Positions 26,727 to 35,645 of a stretch of 64,000 bases of DNA are shown in pieces (position 1 is the stretch's first letter; every line of letters starts with the position of its first letter). Source of the stretch: Thermoanaerobacterium thermosulfurigenes (GTDB taxonomy: Bacteria > Bacillota > Thermoanaerobacteria > Thermoanaerobacterales > Thermoanaerobacteraceae); the NCBI RefSeq assembly GCF_051201035.1, contig NZ_JBPODR010000012.1:1-64000 (forward strand), given 5' to 3'. Under the pieces are notes generated by a model. That model was given only the letters and a program-made list of their open reading frames with translations, was not told the origin of the DNA and made no database searches. The translations under genes were made by a program, and so were the position numbers.

Positions 26727-27800
26727 TTAATCCAAAAAATCTTTTAATTTCTTGCTGCGGCTTGGATGTCTTAATTTCCTCAATGCCTTTGCCTCTATCT
26801 GTCTTATTCTCTCTCTTGTAACATTGAATTCTTTGCCCACTTCTTCCAATGTCCTTGCTCTTCCGTCATCCAATCCAAATCTTAGCCTCAACACCTTTTC
26901 TTCCCTCGGCGTCAAAGTATCCAAAACGTCTATAAGCTGCTCTTTAAGCATAGTAAATGCTGCCGCTTCAGCAGGGGCTGGAGCATCTTCGTCTGGTATA
27001 AAATCGCCAAGATGGCTGTCTTCTTCTTCGCCTATAGGAGTCTCTAACGATACTGGTTCCTGAGCAATCTTCATTATCTCTCTGACCTTGTCAACTGACA
27101 TATCCATCTCTTTAGCGATCTCCTCTGGTAGAGGATCACGTCCCAATTCCTGCAAAAGTTGCCTTGAAACCCTTATAAGCTTATTAATAGTCTCTACCAT
27201 ATGGACAGGAATGCGTATCGTCCTGGCTTGATCAGCTATAGCCCTCGTGATTGCCTGTCTTATCCACCACGTAGCGTATGTGCTAAACTTAAATCCCTTT
27301 CTGTAGTTAAACTTTTCTACAGCTTTTAGTAGACCTAAATTTCCTTCTTGGATCAAATCGAGAAATAACATACCTCTGCCTACGTATCGTTTAGCAATGC
27401 TTACAACAAGCCTCAAATTCGCTTCCGTAAGCCTTTTTTTAGCTTCCTCATCGCCTTTTTCTATCCTCTTTGCCAACTCTATCTCTTCATCAGGAGATAA
27501 AAGAGGTATTTTTCCTATTTCCTTTAAGTACATCCTTACTGGATCATCAATATTTATTCCTTCAGGAATAGTAAGATCCAAATCCAGATCTTCCTCTGGA
27601 ATTAATTCATCTTGTTGTGGTTCTTCTCCCACGATTTCTATACCCAACTTTTCGAATGTATCATATACTTTTTCTATCTGATCTGCATCCATATCAATAT
27701 CTTCAAGAGAATTCATTATTTCATTATACGTCAGCATGCCATTCTTTTTGCCTTTATCAATAAGCTCTTTTATAGAATTTTTTACTTTTTCTTTATTCAT
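26727..27800 (-). CDS. sigA: RNA polymerase primary sigma factor SigA
   Basis: About 357 residues. Region 1.1, then DPVRMYLKEIG (1.2), ANLRLVVSIAKRY and FLDLIQEGNLGLLKAVEKF (2.1-2.2), YATWWIRQAITRAI (2.4), region 3 and TLEEVGKEFNVTRERIRQIE (4.2) are all present. The ATG at 27800 has AAGGAGGGG at 6 bases; the in-frame ATG at 27839 overlaps dnaG but lacks a site. It lies downstream of dnaG in the usual order and shares its sigma-H-type promoters. Confidence 0.95.
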   Translation of the reverse strand: MNKEKVKNSIKELIDKGKKNGMLTYNEIMNSLEDIDMDADQIEKVYDTFEKLGIEIVGEEPQQDELIPEEDLDLDLTIPEGINIDDPVRMYLKEIGKIPLLSPDEEIELAKRIEKGDEEAKKRLTEANLRLVVSIAKRYVGRGMLFLDLIQEGNLGLLKAVEKFNYRKGFKFSTYATWWIRQAITRAIADQARTIRIPVHMVETINKLIRVSRQLLQELGRDPLPEEIAKEMDMSVDKVREIMKIAQEPVSLETPIGEEEDSHLGDFIPDEDAPAPAEAAAFTMLKEQLIDVLDTLTPREEKVLRLRFGLDDGRARTLEEVGKEFNVTRERIRQIEAKALRKLRHPSRSKKLKDFLD

Positions 27801-27831
27801 GGGTGTCCCCTCCTTTTGGGCAACCTTTTTC

Positions 27832-29628
27832 TCAGCCATTTTTTAAACTCAGCATCTCCTTTTCATATTTCTGTAATTGTATCAAAAGTTCTCTTTCCTT
27901 CTCAATGTCACCAGCATTATATGAATCGTCAATTTCGCGTTTAATGCTCGCTATTTTTCTTCGTATGTCGTCTTTGATTATCTCTCTTACACAGTCATCC
28001 ACTATTTTTTCGCTTGCCACTTTCTCGCTATACAGCACGTTGAATATATCGTTAAATTCGTCTTTTAAATCAGCATTGTCCAGCATAAAGCTTAGGTCTT
28101 TTACATCCACATGGCCACCATCTTCAAGCCTTTCAAAAATATACGACATCACTGACTTTAAATGTTCGTCTTCGATGTCATCTACAGAAAGCTTACCTTT
28201 CACCCTGCTATAAAGCTTGTTGTCAATTAAAAGCAGTGCAATCAAGTACTTAAGAGACGGTATCTTTTTTGCTCCACTGTATTTAATATTATGCCTATTA
28301 TTGCCAACTGTATACCTAATTTTTTTATTATTTTGCAAAAAACCCTTGACAAATTGGTCTATTTCTGCTCTAATAGTATTTTCAGGTATTTCAGCGTCTT
28401 TTGATACAATGGAAATATACACATCTCGCTTTACTTCGTCTTTAACTGTGGCAAGATCCTTGCACACCTTTTTGATATACTTTATCCTGTCTGATGGTTT
28501 TTCTAAATCCAAATCTTGCTTGTACTTCTTTATCTTATATTCTATCAATGTATCTGTCTTTTCAAGAAGCTTTTTAAATGCGTCAAAACCCTCTTTTCTC
28601 ACATATTCATCAGGGTCCTTGCCATTAGGTACTGTCAATATATTTACATTTAGGTCCAGTTCATCTAAAAGGTTAAGACCTCTCATTGTGGCCTCAATGC
28701 CTGCTTCATCTGCGTCATATGAAATTACGACAGTGTTTTTGTACTTTTTTATAAGTCTACCTTGCTCTAAAGTCAGCGCAGTACCCAACGATGCGACGAC
28801 ATTGTCAAGTCCGCTTTGGTACAATGCTATAGCATCCATATATCCTTCAACGATAATAAACATATCTTCTTTAGATTTTTTGGCGTAATTAATTCCATAT
28901 AAGGTCTTTCCTTTTTTAAAAACAACCGTCTCAGGAGTATTTAAATACTTTGGCTTTGCATCATCCATGATTCTGCCGCCAAAACCTATCACATTGTTTT
29001 TCTCGTCTATTATAGGAAACATTACCCGATTTTTAAATCTATCGTAATATGATCCAGTGCTGCTTTTTGAAACAAGACCAGCGCTTACAAGTACGTCAGT
29101 ATTGTAATTGCGGCGCTTTAAATACTTAAGCAATTCAAGTCCACTTGGCGGAGAAAACCCCAATCCAAATCTCTTTATCGTAATGTCGTCTATGCCCCTA
29201 TCGTAGAGGTATTTTAATGCAGCCTGTCCAAATTTAGAATAAAGATACCTGTGATAAAACAAAGCAGCTAACCTATTGACTTCATATATTTCATCTTTCA
29301 GCTTTTTTTTCTGATACTCTAAACCTGACAAATTTTCTTCTTCAATCTCTATACCAGCTCTATCTGCCAAGAACTCAACGGCCTCCTTAAAACCTACATT
29401 TTCAATATTCATTACAAAGGTAATGACATTTCCGCTGGCTTGGCAACCAAAACAATGATAAAGCTGCTTCTCTTGGCTTACATTGAAAGATGGTGTTTTC
29501 TCATGATGAAATGGGCACAATCCCTTAAAGTCTTTGCCAGATTTTTTAAGCGAAACATAACTTGAGACAACATCAACTATATCATTTTCTTCTATTACCC
29601 TATCAATTACGTCTTTTGAATAAGACAT
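27832..29628 (-). CDS. dnaG: DNA primase
   Basis: 598 residues. An N-terminal zinc finger (CPFHHEKTPSF ... HCFGCQASG), the RNA polymerase domain, a TOPRIM centre with IVEGYMDAIAL and SYDADEAG, and a C-terminal helicase-interaction region. It makes RNA primers for replication. ATG 29628 follows AAGGTGG. Confidence 0.96.
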   Translation of the reverse strand: MSYSKDVIDRVIEENDIVDVVSSYVSLKKSGKDFKGLCPFHHEKTPSFNVSQEKQLYHCFGCQASGNVITFVMNIENVGFKEAVEFLADRAGIEIEEENLSGLEYQKKKLKDEIYEVNRLAALFYHRYLYSKFGQAALKYLYDRGIDDITIKRFGLGFSPPSGLELLKYLKRRNYNTDVLVSAGLVSKSSTGSYYDRFKNRVMFPIIDEKNNVIGFGGRIMDDAKPKYLNTPETVVFKKGKTLYGINYAKKSKEDMFIIVEGYMDAIALYQSGLDNVVASLGTALTLEQGRLIKKYKNTVVISYDADEAGIEATMRGLNLLDELDLNVNILTVPNGKDPDEYVRKEGFDAFKKLLEKTDTLIEYKIKKYKQDLDLEKPSDRIKYIKKVCKDLATVKDEVKRDVYISIVSKDAEIPENTIRAEIDQFVKGFLQNNKKIRYTVGNNRHNIKYSGAKKIPSLKYLIALLLIDNKLYSRVKGKLSVDDIEDEHLKSVMSYIFERLEDGGHVDVKDLSFMLDNADLKDEFNDIFNVLYSEKVASEKIVDDCVREIIKDDIRRKIASIKREIDDSYNAGDIEKERELLIQLQKYEKEMLSLKNG

Positions 29629-29648
29629 AAACACCACCTTAATTAATA

Positions 29649-29675
29649 GTTCGACAAAAAATAGGAAAATCCTCT
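29649..29675 (-). promoter_or_regulatory. Sigma-H-type promoter, proximal (dnaG-sigA operon)
   Basis: On the minus strand, -35 AGAGGATTT (29667-29675) and -10 GTCGAAC (29649-29655) are separated by exactly 11 bases. The B. subtilis sigma-H consensus is RnAGGAwWW-N11-12-RnnGAAT; there is one mismatch in the -10. The same segment includes TGTCGAA, a Spo0A-box match. Confidence 0.6.
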
Positions 29676-29714
29676 TTTTAAAAAAGAATTATAAAATTTT
29701 CATGGAATTAATAT

Positions 29715-29741
29715 ATTCGACATAAATTCCTAAAATCCTTC
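29715..29741 (-). promoter_or_regulatory. Sigma-H-type promoter, distal (dnaG-sigA operon)
   Basis: On the minus strand, -35 GAAGGATTT (29733-29741) and -10 GTCGAAT (29715-29721) with an 11-base spacer fit the B. subtilis sigma-H consensus at every defined position. The B. subtilis sigA operon is also known to have a sigma-H promoter. Confidence 0.75.
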
Positions 29742-29757
29742 TTGAAATTTTTACATA

Positions 29758-30768
29758 TTAGAAATTTTTATCTTCCCACGGTGATGGTAAGAAAATCTCT
29801 TTATACTTTGTTATAGCGTATTTATCAGTCATTCCTGCTATATAGTCAGCAACTGCCCGTTCTTTACCATATTCATGTGTTAATTCGATAAATTCATCTG
29901 GCATGTCGTCCACATTTTCACAAAAATAATAAAAAAGCTGTTCAACAACTTTTTTCGCTTTTGCCTCTTCGCTTTTTGCCTTCGAACCTATATAAACCTT
30001 TTTAAACAAAAAATCTCTAAGGCTGTAAGTAGCATCATAAATCTCACGGCTCATGGAGATACTATCTTTTCCCATGCTGTTTTCAATTATGTCCTTAACC
30101 ATTGTGTTTATCCTCTTGCTGTGAGTCTCTCCTAATATACGCCTTAAATCTTTTGGTATATCATCATTTGTCAATACTTTACCTCGAATTGCATCATCAA
30201 TATCGTGATTCACATAGGCAATCTTGTCTGCTAATTGAACGATTTTACCTTCCAATGTTCCAGGATTTCCGGATGTGGAATGATTTAAGATGCCATCTCG
30301 CACTTCCCATGTCAGATTAAGCCCTAAACCATTATTTTCTATCACATCCACCACTCTTAAGCTTTGGACACTATGCCTAAAGCCATCTTTTAAAAGCCTA
30401 TTTAAAACTTCCTCACCCGAATGGCCAAAAGGGGTATGCCCTAAATCGTGACCTAACGCTATAGCTTCGGTTAAGTCTTCGTTAAGCCGCAATGCCCTTG
30501 CGATAGTTTTTGATATTTGTGCAACTTCCAAAGTATGCGTAAGTCTCGTCCTGTAGTGGTCACCTTCAGGAGATATAAAAACCTGCGTCTTATGACTCAA
30601 TCTCCTAAAAGCCTTACAATGTATGATTCTGTCTCTATCCCTTTGGTAATCTGTGCGAATATCGCACTTTTCCTCGTCTCTTGTTCTCCCTTTTGATTCT
30701 CTACTGTGTGCTGCATACGGTGATAGTATCTTATACTCCATATCCTCGGATATTTCCCTTATTTTCAT
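29758..30768 (-). CDS. dgt: Deoxyguanosinetriphosphate triphosphohydrolase-like protein (HD domain)
   Basis: About 336 residues of the short dGTPase-like subgroup. The N-terminal SRGR-like region (ESKGRTRDEEKCDIRTDYQRDRDRI), HD-domain residues in TRLTHTLEVAQ and LGHDLGHTPFGHSGE, and QLADKIAYVNHDIDDA are present. It hydrolyses dNTPs to nucleosides and triphosphate. It lies just upstream of dnaG, as in many clostridia. Confidence 0.92.
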   Translation of the reverse strand: MKIREISEDMEYKILSPYAAHSRESKGRTRDEEKCDIRTDYQRDRDRIIHCKAFRRLSHKTQVFISPEGDHYRTRLTHTLEVAQISKTIARALRLNEDLTEAIALGHDLGHTPFGHSGEEVLNRLLKDGFRHSVQSLRVVDVIENNGLGLNLTWEVRDGILNHSTSGNPGTLEGKIVQLADKIAYVNHDIDDAIRGKVLTNDDIPKDLRRILGETHSKRINTMVKDIIENSMGKDSISMSREIYDATYSLRDFLFKKVYIGSKAKSEEAKAKKVVEQLFYYFCENVDDMPDEFIELTHEYGKERAVADYIAGMTDKYAITKYKEIFLPSPWEDKNF

Positions 30769-30785
30769 CATATCACCTTCTCACA

Positions 30786-30814
30786 AAAATAAAACCCAAT
30801 AAGGGTTTTATTTT
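30786..30814 (-). terminator. Terminator of secG
   Basis: AAAATAAAACCC and GGGTTTTATTTT form a perfect 12-bp stem with a 5-base loop, 12 bases after the secG stop. It is symmetrical, so it could act in both directions. Confidence 0.82.
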
Positions 30815-30826
30815 ATATAGACGATA

Positions 30827-31066
30827 TTATTTTCCCATCAGCAACGTCAATATCAATGAAGTAATTATGAAAACTACGGCGCTTATCGTCGTAAGCCTCT
30901 CCAAAGTACCTTCCATCGTCCTGGCCTTGTTTTTACCAAAGAAAGTCTCTGCACCACCTGCAATTGCCCCGGATATACCTGCACTTTTCCCTTGTTGCAA
31001 GAGTATAACTGCCATCATAAACAAACTAACAATAATATGAATTATAAGTACTATTATTTTTAGCAT
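30827..31066 (-). CDS. secG: Preprotein translocase subunit SecG
   Basis: 79 residues with two membrane helices flanking the conserved LLQQGKSAGISGAIAGGAETFFGKNKAR loop. It assists SecYE in protein export. A clear GGAGG lies before the ATG. Confidence 0.94.
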   Translation of the reverse strand: MLKIIVLIIHIIVSLFMMAVILLQQGKSAGISGAIAGGAETFFGKNKARTMEGTLERLTTISAVVFIITSLILTLLMGK

Positions 31067-31136
31067 ATGTTTAACCTCCGAAAATCATATTTACACTATT
31101 ATATATTATATAGCAATAGCATATTTATATCAAGCA

Positions 31137-31511
31137 CTAATTTTCTTCATCAGAAATTGATTCACTCATCATGCCATGCCTATTGCAATGTCCATGTCCA
31201 TGGTGGGGTACGTCTTCACCGTAGACTTTGTAATTGCCGCCTTCTACTCTTATGGCTTTGCCATTTACAAGTGCATCTGCAACTTTTTCACGAGCTGACA
31301 TGATGATCCTAAAAAATGTAGGCCTTGATACTTTCATCCTTTCCGCACAATCTTCTTGTTCTAATCCTTCTAAATCCTTTAGACGTATAGCTTCAAACTC
31401 TTCAACTGTAAGCACCACTTCACTTAATGAGTGCATAGGTATTCCTACTGGCTTAAAATAATTTATGTTTGGTTCACATTTTACCCATCTGCATTTTTGA
31501 GGTCTTGGCAT
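31137..31511 (-). CDS. DUF134 family DNA-binding protein
   Basis: About 124 residues beginning MPRPQKCRWV, the signature of DUF134. A helix-turn-helix follows in VEEFEAIRLKDLEGLEQEDCAERMKVSRPTFFRI-like sequence (about 37-75). The C-terminus has a His-rich tail (HHGHGHCNRHG) that could bind metal. It probably regulates transcription; targets unknown. ATG 31511 chosen for GGGATGTG upstream. Confidence 0.85.
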   Translation of the reverse strand: MPRPQKCRWVKCEPNINYFKPVGIPMHSLSEVVLTVEEFEAIRLKDLEGLEQEDCAERMKVSRPTFFRIIMSAREKVADALVNGKAIRVEGGNYKVYGEDVPHHGHGHCNRHGMMSESISDEEN

Positions 31512-31665
31512 TTTATCACATCCCATTTCTTTTTTTGCATAATCATAATACTATTTTATCACCTATAAGTTAATTATATCAAGATACTTTTAAATACAAT
31601 GCACACATATTTCTAATACAATGAATAGCATAAATTAGTTAACAAGATTATAAAGGATGATTTTT

Positions 31666-31995
31666 ATGACGCTATCTTCCATTATTTCAAAGTTATCGTC
31701 TGCAAACTCTCTTGTAACAGCTATCGGTTATATACTTTTCGCAATAGGTATAAATAGCGATGGAATAACAAAAGAAAATCTTGCAGTTTCTGGCAGATGG
31801 ATTATTTTTATAGGAACTTTTTTACTGTACGCCTTGAATATAATATCGATAAGACAAAATGAAAACAAAGATGAAATTATCATCGAAAATCCTGATTTGC
31901 TTATTTTGGCTGGCAGTTTTATGATTGCATCAGGTGCATTTGTAGATGCGATCGGATTTGAAAAGAAAAATTTAAAAGAAGCTCAGGTATATTGA
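31666..31995 (+). CDS. Small membrane protein, unknown
   Basis: About 109 residues with three hydrophobic segments (around 15-32, 47-63 and 85-100) and a short charged stretch between the second and third. I recognise no family. AAAGGATGA precedes the ATG at 31666. It is divergent from the DUF134 gene and convergent with eno; its stop codon lies inside a bidirectional terminator. Confidence 0.65.
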   Translation: MTLSSIISKLSSANSLVTAIGYILFAIGINSDGITKENLAVSGRWIIFIGTFLLYALNIISIRQNENKDEIIIENPDLLILAGSFMIASGAFVDAIGFEKKNLKEAQVY

Positions 31996-32011
31996 TACTG
32001 AGCTTCTTTTT
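31978..32011. terminator. Bidirectional terminator between small membrane protein and eno
   Basis: GAAGCTCAG and CTGAGCTTC form a 9-bp stem. TTTTT follows on the plus strand and TTTTAAATTTTT on the minus strand, so it can end both convergent transcripts. Confidence 0.85.
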
Positions 32012-32024
32012 ATGCAGAGATAAA

Positions 32025-33311
32025 TTATCTTACGTTGTAAAATGCGTCTTTTCCAAGGTATTGTGCTATTCCGCCTAACCCTTCTTCTATCCTCATCAAT
32101 TGGTTGTACTTCACGACTCTATCTGTTCTGGAAGGAGCACCAGTCTTAATTTGCCCTGCATTGACAGCAACAACAAGATCTGCAATAGTTGAATCTTCTG
32201 TCTCACCTGAGCGATGTGATACGACAGCAGTGTATCCTGCTTTCTTAGCCATCTCTATCGCATCAAGCGTTTCAGTAAGTGTACCAATCTGATTAAGCTT
32301 AATGAGGATAGAGTTTGCAACACCCATCTTAATTCCTCTTGAGAGTCTTTCTGTATTTGTAACAAAAAGATCGTCGCCAACTAATTGGATTTTCTTGCCC
32401 AATCTTTCTGTTAAGAGCTTCCATCCGTTCCAATCCTCTTCTGCTAAACCATCTTCAAGCGAAACGATAGGATATTTATTTATAAGCTGCTCCCAGTAGT
32501 CCACCATTTCTTCTGATGTTCTCACAACGCCTTCTCCATCGAAATGGTATTTCCCATCTTCTTTGTACATTTCAGATGAAGCTGGGTCAAGAGCTATAGC
32601 TACATCTTCACCAGGTACATATCCTGCCTTTTGGATTGCTTCCAATATTACCTGTATTGCTTCTTCATTTGATGTAAGGTTTGGTGCGAAACCACCTTCA
32701 TCGCCAACTGTAGTGCTTAATCCTTTTGATTTAAGCACTGATCTTAAATTGTGGAAAACTTCAGCGCATGTCCTTAAAGCTTCATGGAAGCTTTGCGCAC
32801 CAACAGGCATGATCATGAATTCCTGTATATCGACGTTATTGTCAGCGTGCTTTCCGCCGTTTAAAATGTTCATCATTGGCACAGGAAGCACTTTTGCATT
32901 TACTCCACCTAAGTACTGGTAAAGTGGCAAGCCAACTTCTTCAGCAGCAGCTTTAGCAACTGCCAATGAAACACCTAAAATTGCATTCGCACCCAGATTT
33001 GATTTGTTTGGAGTTCCATCTAAATCAATCATGGCTTTGTCTATTGCCACTTGGTCTATTGCATCCATTCCAATTATTTCTGGAGCGATCTTTTCATTTA
33101 CATTTTCTACAGCTTTCAATACACCTTTTCCTAAGTATCTGTTGTTGTCACCATCTCTTAACTCAACAGCTTCAAACTGACCTGTTGAAGCACCAGATGG
33201 AACTGCAGCACGACCTACTGCACCGCTATCTAATTCCACTTCTACTTCTACAGTTGGATTTCCTCTTGAATCAAGTATTTCTCTTGCATAAACATCAACA
33301 ATTATAGACAT
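32025..33311 (-). CDS. eno: Enolase
   Basis: 428 residues. It converts 2-phosphoglycerate to phosphoenolpyruvate. The N-terminal AREILDSRGNPTVEVEV, SGASTG, the magnesium-binding region in VSLEDGLAE and the signature LIKLNQIGTLTET are present. ATG 33311 has AAAGGAGA at 7 bases. Last gene of the cggR-gap-pgk-tpiA-gpmI-eno operon. Confidence 0.97.
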   Translation of the reverse strand: MSIIVDVYAREILDSRGNPTVEVEVELDSGAVGRAAVPSGASTGQFEAVELRDGDNNRYLGKGVLKAVENVNEKIAPEIIGMDAIDQVAIDKAMIDLDGTPNKSNLGANAILGVSLAVAKAAAEEVGLPLYQYLGGVNAKVLPVPMMNILNGGKHADNNVDIQEFMIMPVGAQSFHEALRTCAEVFHNLRSVLKSKGLSTTVGDEGGFAPNLTSNEEAIQVILEAIQKAGYVPGEDVAIALDPASSEMYKEDGKYHFDGEGVVRTSEEMVDYWEQLINKYPIVSLEDGLAEEDWNGWKLLTERLGKKIQLVGDDLFVTNTERLSRGIKMGVANSILIKLNQIGTLTETLDAIEMAKKAGYTAVVSHRSGETEDSTIADLVVAVNAGQIKTGAPSRTDRVVKYNQLMRIEEGLGGIAQYLGKDAFYNVR

Positions 33312-33331
33312 AAACATTCTCCTTTCGTTTT

Positions 33332-34873
33332 TTATCTTCCTATTATTAGGGACGTACCTGTCATTTCCTGTGGTTTTGGCAGTCCCAATATGTCAAGCAC
33401 CGTTGGTGCTATATCTGCTAAAATACCATCATTTCTAAGTGTTACATCGCCTTCACCTATCACTATGAATGGTACCGGATTTGTCGTATGAGCCGTCTGT
33501 GGCTCTTTAGTCACTGGATCGATCATCTGCTCAGAATTTCCATGGTCAGCAGTTATAAGAATAGTACCACCCACTTCCTGACAAGCCGTCACTATTCTGC
33601 CAACGCACTCATCAATTACTTCTATCGCTTTGACAGCAGCACTAAATACGCCTGTATGACCTACCATGTCAGGATTTGCAAAGTTAAGCAGTATAAAACC
33701 ATACTGTTTTGACTTTATTTTTTCAACCACAGTATCTGTAACTTCGTACGCACTCATTTCAGGCTTTAAATCGTACGTTGCTACTTTAGGAGATGGTATC
33801 AGTATCCTGTCTTCTCCTTTATTTGGCTCCTCTACACCTCCATTGAAGAAGAATGTAACATGGGCGTATTTTTCTGTCTCCGCTATTCTAAGCTGTTTTA
33901 TGCCTTTGTCGCTTAGGTACTCGCCAAGAGTATTCTTCAAGTTCTCAGGCTTATACGCAACGTGTATATTTTCAAATGTTATATCATACTGCGTCATGGA
34001 GACAAAGTAAACAGGAATATATCCTTTTTCTCTATCAAAAAAGTTAAACACTTCATCGATAAAAGCTCTTGTAATTTGTCTTGCCCTATCAGGCCTGAAA
34101 TTAAAGAAGATTATCGAATCATTGGCATCCACAGTCGCAGTTGGCTTGCCACCATCTAAAATAACCGTCGGTTCTACAAACTCATCTGTCTGATCTTTGC
34201 TATATGCAATATCTATCGCTTCTTCAGGCGAATTAGCAAAAACGCCTTTGCCTAATGCTATAGCATCGTAAGCTTTTTTAGTCCTTTCCCATCTCTTGTC
34301 ACGATCCATTGCATAGTACCTTCCAGATATTGTAGCAATCTTACCAATGCCAAGTCTATTCGCTTCATCTTCAAAAGCCTTTATGTATTCTTTGGCACAT
34401 GCAGGTGGAACATCTCTGCCATCTAAAAATGCGTGGACGTATACCTCATCTAATCCTTCATCTTTTGCCAGCTTCATAAGTGCAAAAAGATGTGTAATGT
34501 GACTGTGGACACCGCCATCAGACAGAAGTCCAAAAAGATGAAGCTTTGAACCATTCTTCTTTACATTTTGTATGGCATCAAGAAACTCTTGCTTTTTGAA
34601 AAAAGCACCTTCTTTAATCTCTTTGCTTATTCTTGTAAGCTCCTGATAAACTATTCTACCAGCACCTATATTAAGATGTCCAACTTCCGAATTTCCCATC
34701 TGTCCTTCAGGAAGCCCTACAGCTAAGCCACTTGGTATAAGCTTTGTATTTGGATAATTTTTAAAGTAATAATCTAAATTTGGTGTATTAGCTGAATAAA
34801 TGGCATTTCCTTCTTTGCTGTCAGAGATCCCAAATCCATCTAAGACAACAAGCATTACAAAGTTTTTGGGCAT
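33332..34873 (-). CDS. gpmI: 2,3-bisphosphoglycerate-independent phosphoglycerate mutase
   Basis: 513 residues of the alkaline-phosphatase fold. LVVLDGFG, the catalytic serine in GNSEVGHLNIGAGR, HAFLDGRD and TADHGNSEQM carry the manganese ligands. It interconverts 3- and 2-phosphoglycerate. A 12-base gap separates it from tpiA. Confidence 0.97.
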   Translation of the reverse strand: MPKNFVMLVVLDGFGISDSKEGNAIYSANTPNLDYYFKNYPNTKLIPSGLAVGLPEGQMGNSEVGHLNIGAGRIVYQELTRISKEIKEGAFFKKQEFLDAIQNVKKNGSKLHLFGLLSDGGVHSHITHLFALMKLAKDEGLDEVYVHAFLDGRDVPPACAKEYIKAFEDEANRLGIGKIATISGRYYAMDRDKRWERTKKAYDAIALGKGVFANSPEEAIDIAYSKDQTDEFVEPTVILDGGKPTATVDANDSIIFFNFRPDRARQITRAFIDEVFNFFDREKGYIPVYFVSMTQYDITFENIHVAYKPENLKNTLGEYLSDKGIKQLRIAETEKYAHVTFFFNGGVEEPNKGEDRILIPSPKVATYDLKPEMSAYEVTDTVVEKIKSKQYGFILLNFANPDMVGHTGVFSAAVKAIEVIDECVGRIVTACQEVGGTILITADHGNSEQMIDPVTKEPQTAHTTNPVPFIVIGEGDVTLRNDGILADIAPTVLDILGLPKPQEMTGTSLIIGR

Positions 34874-34885
34874 GCAATCCTCTCC

Positions 34886-35632
34886 TTAATAATTTACAAT
34901 TTTAGCGAAATCCTGCGCTTTAAGGCTAGCTCCGCCCACTAATGCACCATCAATATCGCTTTCTGACATAAGCTCTTTAGCATTATCAGGTTTAACACTG
35001 CCACCATATTGTATTCTTACCTCATTAGCGATGTCTATACCGTATATGTCTGCAATAGTCTCTCTTATGACCTTTATTACGTCATTTGCATCTTTCGACG
35101 TAGCTGTTTTACCTGTACCAATAGCCCAAATAGGCTCATAAGCTATGACGACATTTAAGACATCTTCACTTCTAATGCCATCCAATGCTTTTTTTGTCTG
35201 TTCTCTTACTACATTGAAAGCTTCTCCTGCTTCTCTTTGAGATAATGATTCGCCTACACATACAATAGGCTTAAGACCATGACCTAATGCAGATTTAACT
35301 TTTTTATTCACAGTCTCATCTGTCTCAGCGAAATACTGTCTTCTCTCGGAATGGCCGATTACGACGTACTCTACACCTATCTCTTTGAGCATAGTCGGTG
35401 AAACTTCTCCTGTAAATGCGCCTTTTTCTTCCCAGTGCATATTCTGTGCACCTAACTTTATGTTAGAGCCATCTATGGCCTTCTTTACGTCTATAAGATC
35501 CACAAACGGCGGTATTACTACAACTTCTGCTTCTGCACCAGACACTAAAGGCTTAAGCTCATTTACAAGGTTTATAGCTTCAGATGGCGTCATGTACATC
35601 TTCCAATTACCTGCGATAATAGGTCTTCTCAA
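34886..35632 (-). CDS. tpiA: Triosephosphate isomerase
   Basis: 248 residues. GNWKM (catalytic Lys), GHSERR (His), YEPIWAIGTGK (Glu and loop 6) and QYGGSVKP are present. The start codon is TTG at 35632, 6 bases after AGAGGTG; no ATG fits the N-terminus RRPIIAGNWKM. Part of the glycolytic operon. Confidence 0.97.
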   Translation of the reverse strand: MRRPIIAGNWKMYMTPSEAINLVNELKPLVSGAEAEVVVIPPFVDLIDVKKAIDGSNIKLGAQNMHWEEKGAFTGEVSPTMLKEIGVEYVVIGHSERRQYFAETDETVNKKVKSALGHGLKPIVCVGESLSQREAGEAFNVVREQTKKALDGIRSEDVLNVVIAYEPIWAIGTGKTATSKDANDVIKVIRETIADIYGIDIANEVRIQYGGSVKPDNAKELMSESDIDGALVGGASLKAQDFAKIVNY

Positions 35633-35645
35633 TCAAAACACCTCT

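Noticed and set aside
29649..29722. TTCGACA/TGTCGAA copies read as Spo0A boxes
   Set aside because: They match the box, but each falls exactly on the -10 of a sigma-H-type promoter with correct -35 and spacing, which explains them better. Spo0A binding is not excluded.
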